NCBI GenBank assembly: GCA_031180665.1 | Contig: JAPSLP010000020.1 | Coordinates: forward strand, 29,691 to 93,690 | DNA length: 64,000 nt | Source: Cupriavidus sp. | GTDB lineage: Bacteria > Pseudomonadota > Gammaproteobacteria > Burkholderiales > Burkholderiaceae | Direction: 5' to 3' | Part shown: piece by piece, positions 10,284 to 22,014 of the stretch | Numbering within the stretch: the first letter of the stretch is position 1 | Layout: every line of letters begins with the position of its first letter | The notes under the pieces: model-generated | The model's database searches: none | The model's input: only the letters and a program-made list of their open reading frames with translations | Told to the model about the DNA's origin: nothing | Position numbers and translations under genes: made by a program

Positions 10284-10313
10284 CTCCCCTCTCCCGCTTG
10301 CGGGAGAGGGGAG
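10284..10313. repeat. perfect 13-bp hairpin after phcQ
   Basis: CTCCCCTCTCCCG, loop CTTG, CGGGAGAGGGGAG. It has no T-run on its 3' side on either strand, so it resembles a dispersed hairpin element or an mRNA 3'-end protector rather than a terminator. Confidence 0.55.
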
Positions 10314-10356
10314 AGAGGTAGAACACCATCGGCAGCGCGGAACCGCAGTAAAAAAA

Positions 10357-10383
10357 ACGGGGCCTGAGCCCCGTTTTTTTTTT
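10357..10383. terminator. bidirectional terminator between phcQ and secF
   Basis: Stem ACGGGGC/GCCCCGT with a CTGA loop, flanked by a run of A on the left and ten T on the right. It can end transcription of phcQ (plus) and secF (minus), which converge here. Confidence 0.9.
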
Positions 10384-10408
10384 ACGCGTGATTCTTGCTA
10401 CCAGCACG

Positions 10409-11380
10409 TCATGCCTGCGCGCCGTAGTTCGGATCGTCGCGGTCGGCCCCGCCGGCCTTCTTTTCGCCCTTGATCAGGTCCTCGCGCTTCACGCCCAGCC
10501 ACATGGCCAGCGCCGCGGCGACGAACACCGACGAATAGATGCCGAACAGGATGCCCACCGTCAGTGCCAGCGCGAAGTAGTGCAGCGTCGGGCCGCCGAA
10601 GAAGAACATCGACAGCACCATCATCTCGGTCGAGCCGTGCGTGATGATGGTCCGCGAGATCGTGCTGGTGATCGCGTTATCGATCACCTCGTGGGTGTTC
10701 ATCTTGCGGAATTTGCGGAAGTTCTCGCGGATCCGGTCGAAGATCACCACCGACTCGTTGACCGAATAGCCGAGCACCGCCAGCACCGCCGCCAGCACCG
10801 ACAGCGAGAATTCCCACTGGAAGAAGGCGAAGAAGCCCAGGATGATCACGATGTCGTGCAGGTTGGCGATGATGCCCGCCACTGCGAACTTCCACTCGAA
10901 GCGCATCGACAGATAGATCATGATGCCGACGACCACGCACAGCAGCGCGAGCAGGCCGTCGGTGGCCAGTTCCTTGCCGACCTGCGGGCCAACGAACTCG
11001 ACGCGCTGCAGGCTGGCATCGGGCGACACCGCCTTGAGCGCTCCCATCACCTGCTCGCTCTGCTGCGCCGAGCTGACGGGCTTGCCGTCGGCGCCCTTCT
11101 GCAGCGGCAGGCGAATCATCACGTCGCGCGAGGTGCCGAAGTTCTGCACCTGCACGTCGGTGTAGCCGAGCTTGCCGACCTGGCCGCGGATCCGTTCCAG
11201 ATCGGCGGGCTGCTGGTAGCTGACCTCCATCACGGTGCCGCCGGTGAACTCGATCGACAGGTGCAGGCCCTTCTGCCAGAGGAAAAAGACGGCGGCGAAG
11301 AACGTCACGAAGGAAATCACGTTGAAGATCAACGCGTGCTTCATGAACAGAATGTCGCGCCGGATGCGGAAGAATTCCAT
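10409..11380 (-). CDS. secF: protein translocase subunit SecF
   Basis: A 323-residue inner-membrane RND-type protein that works with SecD to pull exported proteins out of the SecYEG channel using proton motive force. Helix 1 (about 15-35) is followed by the conserved LSIEFTGGTVMEV motif, a periplasmic domain to about 135, and five more helices. The start has AGGAT upstream. It is last in the queA-tgt-yajC-secD-secF run, 87 bases after secD. Confidence 0.97.
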   Translation of the reverse strand: MEFFRIRRDILFMKHALIFNVISFVTFFAAVFFLWQKGLHLSIEFTGGTVMEVSYQQPADLERIRGQVGKLGYTDVQVQNFGTSRDVMIRLPLQKGADGKPVSSAQQSEQVMGALKAVSPDASLQRVEFVGPQVGKELATDGLLALLCVVVGIMIYLSMRFEWKFAVAGIIANLHDIVIILGFFAFFQWEFSLSVLAAVLAVLGYSVNESVVIFDRIRENFRKFRKMNTHEVIDNAITSTISRTIITHGSTEMMVLSMFFFGGPTLHYFALALTVGILFGIYSSVFVAAALAMWLGVKREDLIKGEKKAGGADRDDPNYGAQA

Positions 11381-11467
11381 GGTGAATCCTGTATCTGCTG
11401 CAGTGTGTGCTGCGTTCGGGTGTCTCGTTCAGACGGGAGCCGCGGGGCGTCGCCACGCGGCTCGCGA

Positions 11468-13342
11468 TCACTTGTGGGTCACGGTCGCCTTGTCGGTCGG
11501 CGTCGGTCTCCAGATCTGGCCGATCGACACGCTCTGCAGCTTCTTCTTGCGGCCGTACCAGAGGTTGACCAGGCCGCGGTTGAAGAACACCGCCGAGAAC
11601 ACCGACGTCAGGATGCCCAGGCAGTGCACCACCGCGAAGCCGCGCACCGGGCCCGAACCGAAGGCCAGCAGCGCCAGGCCGGCGATCAGCGTGGTCACGT
11701 TCGAGTCCAGAATGGTGGCCCAGGCGCGGTCGAAGCCGACCGCGATCGCCATCTGCGGCGACGCCCCGGCGCGCAGTTCCTCGCGGATGCGCTCGTTGAT
11801 CAGCACGTTGGCGTCGATCGCCATGCCCAGCACCAGCGCGATGGCCGCGATGCCTGGCAGCGTCAGCGTGGCCTGCAGCATCGACAGCACCGCGATCAGC
11901 AGCAGCAGGTTCACGCCCAGCGCGATCACCGAGAACACGCCGAACAGCAGGTAGTACAGCACCATGAAGACGGCGATCGCGGCAAAGCCGTAGGCGACCG
12001 AGTCGAAGCCCTTCTCGATGTTGTCCGCGCCCAGCGACGGGCCGATGGTGCGTTCCTCGATGATCTCCATCGGCGCGGCCAGCGAGCCGGCGCGCAGCAG
12101 CAGCGCGAGGTCGTTGGCGGCCTCGGTCGAGTACGAGCCGGTGATCTGGAAACTCGAGCCCAGTTCGGACTGGATCGTCGCCACCGTCAGCACTTCGCCC
12201 TTGCCCTTTTCGAACAGCACGATGCCCATCGGCTTGCCGATGTTCTCGCGCGAGACGTCGCGCAGCACGCGGCCGCCCTGGGCGTCGAGCTTGATGTTGA
12301 CCGACGGACGCTGGTTCTGGTCGAAGCCGGCCGACGCGCTTTCGATGCGGTCGCCGGTGAAGATCACCTGCTTCTTGAGCACCACCGGGGCGCCGTTGCC
12401 GTGCAGGAACAGCTCGCTGCCGAACGGGATCGGATCGCCCTGGCGCGGGCTGCGCGGCGCGTCCGGATCGACCAGGCGGGCCTCCAGCGTGGCGGTGCGG
12501 CCGATGATGTCCTTGGCCTTGGCGGTGTCCTGCACGCCCGGCAGCTGCACCACGATCCGCTCGGCGCCTTGCTGCTGGATCACGGGCTCGGCCACGCCCA
12601 GCTCGTTGACGCGGTTGTGCAGCGTGGTGATGTTCTGCTTGACGGCGGCATCCTGCACCGCGCGGCGCGCCGCCTCGGTGAAGGTGCCGACCACGTTGTT
12701 GCCGTCCATCGCGAAGGTCAGGTCCGGCAGGGTCTCGGCCAGCACGCCGCGGGCGCGGGTGGCGTCCTCCGGATTGTTGAAGCGTACCGTCACGCGGTCG
12801 CCGTTGCGGTCCACGCCGCCGTGGCGGATGCCCTTGTCGCGCAGCACCGTGCGCGCGTCGCCGGCCAGGCTGTCGAGCTTCTTGTCGACCGCGCCCTTCA
12901 TGTCGACCTGCAGCAGGAAGTGCACGCCGCCGCGCAGGTCCAGCCCCAGGTACATCGGCAGCGCATGCAGCGAGGTCAGCCATTTCGGCGAGCCGGACAG
13001 CAGGTTCAGCGCGACCACATAGGTCGGGTCGTTGGGATCGGGGTTCAGCGCGCGCGACAGCACGTCCTTGGCGCGCAGCTGCTCGTCGGTGGTGCGGAAG
13101 CGTGCCTTGACCGAGCCGGACTGCCCCGACACGTCATAGAACACACCGTCGGGCTGCAAGCCGTTCTGCGCCAGCACCTGCTCGATCTGCTTCTGCATCG
13201 CCAGATCGACCTTGACGGTGGCCTTGCCCGACGAGACCTGCACAGCAGGCGCCTCGCCGAAGAAGTTGGGCAGCGTATAGATGATGCCGATGGCAAGCGC
13301 CACCAGGATCACGAGGTATTTCCAAAGCGGATAGCGATTCAT
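11468..13342 (-). CDS. secD: protein translocase subunit SecD
   Basis: A 624-residue inner-membrane protein. The start MNRYPLWKY at 13342 heads the first helix; then comes a large periplasmic region with the family motif GLDLRGGVHFLLQVD, a second periplasmic head domain (about 270-440), and five C-terminal helices with conserved GMAIDANVLINERIREE. With SecF it drives the late, proton-powered phase of secretion. An upstream in-frame extension reads as non-family sequence and was rejected. Confidence 0.97.
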   Translation of the reverse strand: MNRYPLWKYLVILVALAIGIIYTLPNFFGEAPAVQVSSGKATVKVDLAMQKQIEQVLAQNGLQPDGVFYDVSGQSGSVKARFRTTDEQLRAKDVLSRALNPDPNDPTYVVALNLLSGSPKWLTSLHALPMYLGLDLRGGVHFLLQVDMKGAVDKKLDSLAGDARTVLRDKGIRHGGVDRNGDRVTVRFNNPEDATRARGVLAETLPDLTFAMDGNNVVGTFTEAARRAVQDAAVKQNITTLHNRVNELGVAEPVIQQQGAERIVVQLPGVQDTAKAKDIIGRTATLEARLVDPDAPRSPRQGDPIPFGSELFLHGNGAPVVLKKQVIFTGDRIESASAGFDQNQRPSVNIKLDAQGGRVLRDVSRENIGKPMGIVLFEKGKGEVLTVATIQSELGSSFQITGSYSTEAANDLALLLRAGSLAAPMEIIEERTIGPSLGADNIEKGFDSVAYGFAAIAVFMVLYYLLFGVFSVIALGVNLLLLIAVLSMLQATLTLPGIAAIALVLGMAIDANVLINERIREELRAGASPQMAIAVGFDRAWATILDSNVTTLIAGLALLAFGSGPVRGFAVVHCLGILTSVFSAVFFNRGLVNLWYGRKKKLQSVSIGQIWRPTPTDKATVTHK

Positions 13343-13433
13343 CTTCGGCCAGTCTTTCAACGGTCTTTCTACGGCCGGCGCAGCGCGCGGACGGCAATCC
13401 GCGGGCGGGTCGCGCAGGCAACCGGTTGGCAAA

Positions 13434-13482
13434 CAGCCGCCTGGCCCGACCGGAGACTTCCCGGGGCGGGGCCAGGCGGCTG
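13434..13482. other. long perfect hairpin between yajC and secD
   Basis: Arms CAGCCGCCTGGCCC (13434-13447) and GGGCCAGGCGGCTG (13469-13482) pair over 14 bp with a 21-base loop. A second hairpin, CCTTGCGGG-CGAT-CCCGCAAGG, lies at 13513-13534. Neither has a T-run, so they may process or stabilise the polycistronic yajC-secDF mRNA rather than terminate it. Confidence 0.55.
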
Positions 13483-13552
13483 TGCGGGCACGCTATTGGC
13501 GGCGTGCCGGAACCTTGCGGGCGATCCCGCAAGGCCTGAGAGAGCGAAGGGC

Positions 13553-13882
13553 TCAGAGCGCCTTGAGCGAACCCTTCGGCAGCACCGCGGTGACGGCGTT
13601 CTTCTGCACCGTGATCTCGGTGCCTTCGGCGATTTCCAGCGTCACATACTGCTCGTTGACCTTGGTGACCCGGCCCAGGATGCCGCCGGCGGTGACGACT
13701 TCGTCGTTCTTGGCCAGCGCTTCCAGCATCGCCTTGGCTTCCTTCTGCCGCTTCATCTGCGGGCGGATCATGATGAACCACAGCACCGCGAACATCAGGA
13801 TGATCGGCAGGAAACTCATCAGGCCACCCGCCGCGCCGCCGGTCCCGCCGGCGGTCTGGGCAAATGCGTTCGAAATCAGCAC
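13553..13882 (-). CDS. yajC: Sec translocon accessory protein YajC
   Basis: A 109-residue protein with one membrane helix (about 22-41) followed by the family motif IMIRPQMKRQKE and a cytosolic tail with VTAGGILGRV. It associates with the SecDF complex. The start codon is GTG with a GGAGAAG ribosome site upstream; no ATG fits. It lies upstream of secD in the usual order. Confidence 0.95.
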   Translation of the reverse strand: MLISNAFAQTAGGTGGAAGGLMSFLPIILMFAVLWFIMIRPQMKRQKEAKAMLEALAKNDEVVTAGGILGRVTKVNEQYVTLEIAEGTEITVQKNAVTAVLPKGSLKAL

Positions 13883-14014
13883 GTTGCTTCTCCGTCACAA
13901 AATTGATTCAAGGAATCGGGCATTCTATCACCCGCTTCGGCCGGTTCAGCGGCTTGTCTCGTCTGGCCGGACCGGCCCGCCGCGGCTCGCCGGCGGCAGG
14001 GCGGGCAGGCCCGT

Positions 14015-16244
<2,230 letters not shown>

Positions 16245-16351
16245 AAAAGGACCGGGGCCGGCGCTTCGCAACGAGGCCGGCAGCATGGGCAAAAGGGGCA
16301 GCGGGTCGGGATGTCGCCGGTGGCGCCTGGAGCGCGCGGCGCAGGCATGGG

Positions 16352-16376
16352 TACAATCGGCGGACCCGCTATTGTA
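16352..16376. promoter_or_regulatory. divergent -10-like boxes between queA and recG
   Basis: TACAAT followed by CGG at 16352-16357 points toward recG; TACAAT on the minus strand (16376-16371) points toward queA. Neither has a convincing -35, so this is a weak call based on position in the only divergent gap. Confidence 0.35.
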
Positions 16377-16523
16377 AGGCTTCGGCCGCCAGGCTTGCCG
16401 CGCTGGCCGTGATGGCGGGCATTCCGCCGGGGCGACCCCGCGGCGCACCGACGGCCCCGCCGTCTTCCACGATCCGATCCGACACGCCAGCGGCGCCCCC
16501 GCGCCCTGCCGACCAACGCCTCG

Positions 16524-18713
16524 ATGCCCGTCACCGCCAGCGAACGCACGCCCGAGCCGGATGCCCAGCCGCCATCGACCCAGCCGGCCGCCAAGCCGGC
16601 CGCCAAGTCCGGCAAGTCCGCCGCGCCTTCGTCGGCGATGGCCAAGCTCGCCAAGCTGGGCCTGAAGCGCGATGTCGACCTGGTGCTGCACCTGCCGATG
16701 CGCTACGAGGACGAGACCACGCTGCTGCCGATCCGCGAGGCGGTGCATCGGGCGGGGCTGGGCTTCGCGGTGCAGGTCGAAGGCGAGGTGGTGTCCAACG
16801 AGGTCACGCTGCGGCCGCGCCGGCAACTGGTGGTGCGCATCGCCGACGACAGCGGCGAGCTGACGCTGCGCTTTCTCAATTTCTACGGCAGCCAGGCCAG
16901 GCAGATGGCCGAGGGCGTGCGGCTGCGCGTGCGCGGCGAGGTCCGCGGCGGCTTCTTCGGCGCCGAAATGATCCATCCGGTCGTGCGCCCGGTCGGCCCC
17001 GGCGAGCCGCTGCCGGACCGGTTGACGCCGGTCTATCCCGCGACCGCCGGCATCTCGCAGGCCTATCTGCGCAAGGCCATCGGCGGGGCGCTGCAGCGCA
17101 CGCCGCTGCCCGAGACGCTGCCGCGGCCGCTGCTGGATGGCCCGCTGGCGCCGTTGAAGCTGCAGCCGCTGGCCGAATCGCTGCGGCTGCTGCACGCGCC
17201 GCCGCCGCAGGTCGACGAGGCCGCGCTGATCGACCGCTCGCATCCGGCGTGGGTTCGCATCAAGTTCGACGAGCTGCTGGCCCAGCAGCTGTCGCTCAAG
17301 CGCGCGCAGGCCGCCCGCCGGGCCCGCAACGCGCCGCCGATGCCGCGCCGCGCCGGCGGCCTGCTGGACCGTTTCCTCGCCGCGCTGCCGTTCGCGCTGA
17401 CCGGCGCGCAGCAGCGCGTGGTCAAGGAGATCGCCGCCGACATGGGCGCGCCGCACCCGATGCACCGCCTGCTGCAGGGCGATGTCGGCAGCGGCAAGAC
17501 CATCGTCGCCGCACTGGCCGCCTGCCAGGCGATCGACGCGGGCTACCAGGCCGCGCTGATGGCGCCCACCGAGATCCTGGCCGAGCAGCACTACCGCAAG
17601 CTCTCGGGCTGGCTGGCGCCGCTGGGCGTCGAGGTGGTGTGGCTGGCCGGCAGCCTGAAGCGCACCGAAAAGCGCGAGGCGGTGGCACGGGTCGAATCGG
17701 GCCAGGCGCAGCTGGCGATCGGCACCCACGCGCTGATCCAGGACGCGGTGCGTTTTGCGAAGCTGGGCCTGTCCGTCGTCGACGAACAGCATCGCTTCGG
17801 CGTGGCGCAACGGCTGGCGCTGCGCGGCAAGGCCGACGGTGCGGAGCAGGACGACGCCCCGTCCCGGCAACACGCCGACGAGCCCGCCACCGTGCCGCAC
17901 CAGCTGATGATGTCGGCCACCCCGATCCCGCGCACGCTGGCGATGACCTATTACGCCGACCTCGATGTCTCGGTGATCGACGAACTGCCGCCCGGCCGCA
18001 GTCCGGTGGTCACGCGGCTGGTCAACGATGCGCGCCGGGACGAGGTGATCGAGCGCGTGCACCACGCCGCCGCGCAGGGGCGGCAGGTCTACTGGGTCTG
18101 TCCGCTGATCGAGGAGAGCGAGGCGCTGCAGCTGCAGACCGCGCAGGAAACCTACGAGACGCTGGCCGCCGCCTTGCCCGATCTGAAAGTCGGGCTGGTC
18201 CATGGACGCTTGCCGCCGGCCGAGAAGGCCGCGGTGATGGACGCCTTCTCCGCCAACCGGCTGCAGGTACTGGTGGCCACCACGGTGATCGAGGTCGGCG
18301 TGGACGTGCCCAACGCCTCGCTGATGGTGATCGAGCATGCCGAGCGCTTCGGCCTCGCGCAGCTGCATCAGCTGCGCGGCCGCGTCGGCCGGGGCAGCGC
18401 CGAGTCGGTCTGCCTGCTGATGTACCAGGCCCCGCTGTCGCCGACCGCCAAGCAGCGGCTGGCGACGATGCGCGAGACCACCGACGGCTTCGAGATTGCG
18501 CGGCGCGATCTGCAGATCCGCGGGCCGGGCGAATTCCTGGGGGCGCGCCAGTCCGGCGAGGCGATGCTGCGCTTTGCCGACCTCGAGACCGACGCCTGGC
18601 TGGTCGAACCGGCGCAGCAGGCGGCGGAACTGCTGCTGAGCCGCTATCCCGAGGCGGCGCAGGCGCATCTGTCGCGCTGGCTGGGCGGGCGTGAGCATTA
18701 CCTCAAGGCGTGA
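16524..18713 (+). CDS. recG: ATP-dependent DNA helicase RecG
   Basis: A 729-residue cytosolic helicase that remodels stalled forks and Holliday junctions. An Ala/Pro/Lys-rich tail of about 35 residues precedes the wedge (OB) domain. The helicase core shows Walker A GDVGSGKT at 319-326, the box II region [25 protein letters not shown] (motif III) and [10 protein letters not shown] (motif VI). E. coli RecG has 693 residues; the excess is the N-terminal tail, and ATG at residue 39 is a possible shorter start. Confidence 0.96.
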   Translation: MPVTASERTPEPDAQPPSTQPAAKPAAKSGKSAAPSSAMAKLAKLGLKRDVDLVLHLPMRYEDETTLLPIREAVHRAGLGFAVQVEGEVVSNEVTLRPRRQLVVRIADDSGELTLRFLNFYGSQARQMAEGVRLRVRGEVRGGFFGAEMIHPVVRPVGPGEPLPDRLTPVYPATAGISQAYLRKAIGGALQRTPLPETLPRPLLDGPLAPLKLQPLAESLRLLHAPPPQVDEAALIDRSHPAWVRIKFDELLAQQLSLKRAQAARRARNAPPMPRRAGGLLDRFLAALPFALTGAQQRVVKEIAADMGAPHPMHRLLQGDVGSGKTIVAALAACQAIDAGYQAALMAPTEILAEQHYRKLSGWLAPLGVEVVWLAGSLKRTEKREAVARVESGQAQLAIGTHALIQDAVRFAKLGLSVVDEQHRFGVAQRLALRGKADGAEQDDAPSRQHADEPATVPHQLMMSATPIPRTLAMTYYADLDVSVIDELPPGRSPVVTRLVNDARRDEVIERVHHAAAQGRQVYWVCPLIEESEALQLQTAQETYETLAAALPDLKVGLVHGRLPPAEKAAVMDAFSANRLQVLVATTVIEVGVDVPNASLMVIEHAERFGLAQLHQLRGRVGRGSAESVCLLMYQAPLSPTAKQRLATMRETTDGFEIARRDLQIRGPGEFLGARQSGEAMLRFADLETDAWLVEPAQQAAELLLSRYPEAAQAHLSRWLGGREHYLKA

Positions 18714-18773
18714 GATCCCTCGCTGCGACGCCGCCACGGGCAGGAGCAGCCCACGCCGCTTTGGCGCGCGACT

Positions 18774-18824
18774 CTGACAGAACCTCGATTCGAAGGTAAA
18801 ATCTATCGCTTCCGAAAAGCGATA
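18774..18824 (+). promoter_or_regulatory. oxyR promoter with overlapping dyad
   Basis: CTGACA (18774-18779), 17 bases, TAAAAT (18797-18802) make a good sigma-70 promoter. Directly over the expected start point lies the dyad TATCGCTT-N5-AAGCGATA (18804-18824). LysR-type proteins often repress their own gene from such a position, so OxyR autoregulation is likely but inferred. The leader to the ATG is about 150 bases. Confidence 0.6.
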
Positions 18825-18958
18825 ATTTGCGAAGCACTTCTATCACGTGCCTTCGCGGCGATTGGACCGTCCCGCCGTTGCGCCAGCCCGCCGGGACACG
18901 TCTGCCGGACCTTCACGACATCGCCCGCTCCACCGCAACCGTCCCAAGCCGATACGAC

Positions 18959-19909
18959 ATGACGCTGACCGAACTGAAGTACATCGTTGCCGTCGCGCGA
19001 GAGCGCCATTTCGGCCGTGCCGCCGAGGCCTGCTTCGTGTCGCAGCCGACGCTGTCGGTGGCGATCAAGAAGCTGGAAGACGAACTGAACGTGCAGATCT
19101 TCGAGCGCGGCACCTCGGAGGTTTCGGTGACGGCGGTCGGCGAGCAGATCGTCGCACAGGCGCAGCGGGTACTGGAGCAGACCATGGCGATCCGCGAGAT
19201 CGCCAAGCAGGGCAAGGACCCCCTGGCCGGGCCGCTGCGCGTCGGCGTGATCTATACCATCGGGCCCTACCTGCTGCCGTCGCTGGTCAAGCAGATGATC
19301 CAGACCGTGCCGCAAATGCCGCTGATGCTGCAGGAGAACTACACGGTCAAGCTGATCGAGCTGCTCAAGCAGGGCGAGATCGACTGCGCGATCATGGCCG
19401 AGCCGTTCCCGGACTCCGGCCTGACGGTGCGACCGCTGTACGACGAGCCCTTCGTCGTCGCCGTGCCGCGCGGCCATCAGCTGGAACAGGCCGAGAACGT
19501 CGCGCCGGACGAGCTCAAGCAGCAGACCATGCTGCTGCTGGGCAGCGGCCACTGCTTCCGCGACCATGTGCTCGGCGTCTGCCCCGAGCTGTCGCGCTTC
19601 TCGCAGGCGGCCGACGGCATCCAGAAGACCTTCGAGGGCTCGTCGCTCGAAACCATCCGCCATATGGTGGCCAGCGGCGTCGGCATTACCGTGCTGCCGC
19701 GTACCTCGGTGCCGGACCTGCATGCCGGCAACGATCTGCTGTCCTATGTGCCGTTTGCCGAGCCGGTGCCCGATCGCCGCGTCGTGCTGGCCTGGCGCAA
19801 GAGCTTCACCCGGCTGCCGGCGATGGAAGCGCTGTGTGCCGCGGTGGCGGCCTGCGAACTGCCGGGCGTACGCAAGCTGACGCCGGACGCGCTGGCCAAG
19901 GCAGCCTGA
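18959..19909 (+). CDS. oxyR: peroxide-sensing LysR-type regulator OxyR
   Basis: A 316-residue LysR-type regulator: helix-turn-helix in the first 60 residues (MTLTELKYIVAVARERHFG) and a periplasmic-binding-like sensor domain. The redox pair Cys199 (SGHCFRDH) and Cys208 (GVCPEL) falls at the same positions as in E. coli OxyR, so H2O2 sensing by a disulfide switch is expected. It lies upstream of katA and dps, two classic OxyR targets. The start is set by family N-termini. Confidence 0.96.
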   Translation: MTLTELKYIVAVARERHFGRAAEACFVSQPTLSVAIKKLEDELNVQIFERGTSEVSVTAVGEQIVAQAQRVLEQTMAIREIAKQGKDPLAGPLRVGVIYTIGPYLLPSLVKQMIQTVPQMPLMLQENYTVKLIELLKQGEIDCAIMAEPFPDSGLTVRPLYDEPFVVAVPRGHQLEQAENVAPDELKQQTMLLLGSGHCFRDHVLGVCPELSRFSQAADGIQKTFEGSSLETIRHMVASGVGITVLPRTSVPDLHAGNDLLSYVPFAEPVPDRRVVLAWRKSFTRLPAMEALCAAVAACELPGVRKLTPDALAKAA

Positions 19910-19971
19910 CCTCGCTTCCCTTCCGGCAATCAGAAACCGCGGTCCAGCGCCGCGGCTCGGCCCCCTTGTCC

Positions 19972-20037
19972 TTCCCGCGAATGCGGGAATCCAGCGTCTT
20001 CTGAAAACCCCTGGGTCCCCGCCTGCGCGGGGACGAC
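19972..20037 (+). repeat. two-hairpin dispersed repeat, copy A
   Basis: TTCCCGC-GAAT-GCGGGAA (19972-19989), then CCAGCGTC and a spacer, then GTCCCCGC-CTGC-GCGGGGAC (20015-20034) ending GACGAC. The same layout occurs at 23558, 56541 and, inverted, at 61173. It lies 62 bases after the oxyR stop. Confidence 0.85.
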
Positions 20038-20062
20038 GGGCGTTGGTCGCCCCGCTGTTAGC

Positions 20063-20130
20063 TTTACGCTATATCATAGTTTTAAATAATTAAATTCCTA
20101 TACCAATAGGTGATTGTTAAACTCCTTCCA
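20063..20130 (+). promoter_or_regulatory. AT-rich control region upstream of katA
   Basis: A markedly AT-rich stretch in an otherwise GC-rich region. It carries CTAT (20069), ATAG (20076), CTAT (20098) and ATAG (20106), tetramers of the OxyR consensus. Their spacing does not fit the full four-element ATAG-N7-CTAT pattern, so OxyR binding is plausible from context but not shown. Confidence 0.45.
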
Positions 20131-20164
20131 TCGACGCACGATACCGCTCGCAGAAGGAGTCAGC

Positions 20165-20269
20165 ATGAACCGCAATCGTCCCTTGTCGTTGCCCGCCCCG
20201 GGTGTCGTCTGGCGCGACCTGCGCCGTCAGCTGACCGACTGTCTGGCCTGTGTCGCCACCGTCTACTGA
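20165..20269 (+). CDS. possible 34-residue leader peptide upstream of katA
   Basis: An ATG with a near-ideal AGAAGGAG site 5 bases upstream opens a 34-codon frame beginning [16 protein letters not shown] and ending in a DCLACV segment (Cys26, Cys29) before TGA. It starts just after the AT-rich control region and ends 137 bases before katA. I recognise no family. The strong ribosome site and CxxC pair suggest a translated small protein or regulatory leader; chance cannot be excluded at this length. Confidence 0.5.
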   Translation: MNRNRPLSLPAPGVVWRDLRRQLTDCLACVATVY

Positions 20270-20406
20270 CGGCCGGCGAACGGCGGCGTCCCACAGCGGC
20301 CGTCACGGCGGCATCGCAAACGCCGGGTAGTCTGCCCGTCGGTCGCGCAGCCGTTTCCCCGCATCCCCGTATTCCGCATTCCGTATCCCCACCAGCAGAG
20401 GTCACG

Positions 20407-21855
20407 ATGAGCAAGGACAAGGACACCCTCACCACCGCCGCCGGCGCGCCGGTTGCCGACAACCAGAATTCGCTGACCGCCGGCGTGCGCGGCCCGATGC
20501 TGCTGCAGGACGTCTGGTTCCTGGAGAAGCTCGCGCACTTCGACCGCGAGGTCATTCCCGAGCGGCGCGTGCATGCCAAGGGCTCCGGTGCCCATGGCAC
20601 CTTCACGGTGACGCACGACATCACGCAGTACACCAAGGCCTCGATCTTCGCCGAAGTCGGCAAGCAGACCCCGCTGTTCATCCGCTTCTCGACGGTGGCC
20701 GGCGAGCGCGGCGCCGCCGATGCCGAGCGCGACGTGCGCGGCTTCTCGGTCAAGTTCTATACCGACGAGGGCAACTGGGACGTGGTGGGCAACAACACGC
20801 CGGTGTTCTTCGTCCGCGATCCGCTCAAGTTCCCCGACTTCATCCACACGCAGAAGCGCAATCCGCGCACCAACCTGCGCGACCCGATCGCGGTCTGGGA
20901 CTTCTGGTCGCGCCATCCCGAATCGCTGCACCAGGTCACGATCCTGATGAGCGATCGCGGCCTGCCGCAGAACTACCGGCAGATGCACGGCTTCGGCTCG
21001 CACACGTACTCGTTCGTCAACGCGGCGGGCGAGCGGTTCTGGGTCAAGTTCCACTTCAAGTCGCAGCAGGGCATCGCCAACTGGACCAACGAGGAAGCGG
21101 CCAAGGTGGTGGCCGGCGACCGCGAGAGCGCGCAGCGCGACCTGTACGAGAACATCGAGCAGGGCAATTTCCCGCGCTGGAAGCTGCAGGTGCAGATCAT
21201 GCCGGAGGCCGACGCCGCCACGTATCGCATCAACCCCTTCGACCTGACCAAGGTCTGGCCGCATGCCGACTACCCGCTGATCGACGTCGGCGTGCTGGAG
21301 CTGAACCGCAATCCGGACAACTACTTCGCCGAGGTCGAACAGGTGGCGATGAACCCGTCCAACGTGGTGCCCGGCATCGGCTTCTCGCCGGACCGGATGC
21401 TGCAGGGCCGGCTGTTCTCGTACGGCGACACGCAGCGCTACCGGCTCGGCGTCAATCACCACCAGATTCCGGTCAACGCGCCGAAATGCCCGTTCCACAA
21501 CAGCTTCCACCGCGACGGGGCGATGCGCGTCGACGGCAACCAGGGCAGCAAGCTGAACTACGAGCCGAACCGGCAGGGCGCCTTCGCGGCCGGCGAGCGC
21601 GCGGTCGAGCCGCCGCTGGCGGTGGGTGCGGTGGCGGACCGTTTCGACCATCGGGCGGACGACGACGATTACTACAGCCAGCCGCGCGCGCTGTTCCAAC
21701 TGTTCGACGAGGGCCAGCGCCAGCGCCTGTTCGGCAATATTGCGGCGGCGATGCAGGGCGTGCCGGCCGACATCGTGCAGGTCCAGCTTGCGCACTTCCG
21801 CAGGATCGATCCGGCTTATGCCGAAGGGGTGGAGCGTGCGCTGAACGTACGCTGA
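20407..21855 (+). CDS. katA: monofunctional haem catalase (small subunit)
   Basis: A 482-residue catalase that dismutates H2O2. Visible are the distal His56 in [16 protein letters not shown], the substrate-channel region [20 protein letters not shown] and the proximal haem-tyrosine motif [14 protein letters not shown]. Length fits small-subunit clade 3 enzymes. AGAGG precedes the ATG. It follows oxyR with a long regulated gap and is followed by dps. Confidence 0.96.
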   Translation: MSKDKDTLTTAAGAPVADNQNSLTAGVRGPMLLQDVWFLEKLAHFDREVIPERRVHAKGSGAHGTFTVTHDITQYTKASIFAEVGKQTPLFIRFSTVAGERGAADAERDVRGFSVKFYTDEGNWDVVGNNTPVFFVRDPLKFPDFIHTQKRNPRTNLRDPIAVWDFWSRHPESLHQVTILMSDRGLPQNYRQMHGFGSHTYSFVNAAGERFWVKFHFKSQQGIANWTNEEAAKVVAGDRESAQRDLYENIEQGNFPRWKLQVQIMPEADAATYRINPFDLTKVWPHADYPLIDVGVLELNRNPDNYFAEVEQVAMNPSNVVPGIGFSPDRMLQGRLFSYGDTQRYRLGVNHHQIPVNAPKCPFHNSFHRDGAMRVDGNQGSKLNYEPNRQGAFAAGERAVEPPLAVGAVADRFDHRADDDDYYSQPRALFQLFDEGQRQRLFGNIAAAMQGVPADIVQVQLAHFRRIDPAYAEGVERALNVR

Positions 21856-21892
21856 AGGCCGGCGCAGGGCGCCCCGGGCGGGCGGCGCGGGT

Positions 21893-21922
21893 TTGTCCGC
21901 GCCGCCGTTCGGATGCCATAAT
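21893..21922 (+). promoter_or_regulatory. dps promoter
   Basis: TTGTCC (21893-21898), 18 bases, CATAAT (21917-21922) followed by GCGA. Just downstream, GGGGCCGC (21931-21938) can pair with GCGGCCCC (21952-21959), and six T follow at 21967-21972. This may be the katA terminator or a weak attenuator in the dps leader. Confidence 0.5.
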
Positions 21923-22014
21923 GCGATGCCGGGGCCGCTGGCGCAGAGCTGGCGGCCCCTGTCGCATTTTTTCCGCAGTTAGTCGTGGCCACATCAGAAC
22001 GGAGCGTATCGATC

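Noticed and set aside
10388..13906. A 1172-codon plus-strand frame antisense to secF-secD-yajC
   Set aside because: It is a His/Gln/Arg-rich shadow of the real minus-strand genes, which match known families throughout.
20063..20109. A canonical four-part OxyR operator upstream of katA
   Set aside because: The ATAG and CTAT tetramers are present but their spacing does not match ATAG-N7-CTAT-N7-ATAG-N7-CTAT, so it is reported only as a control region.
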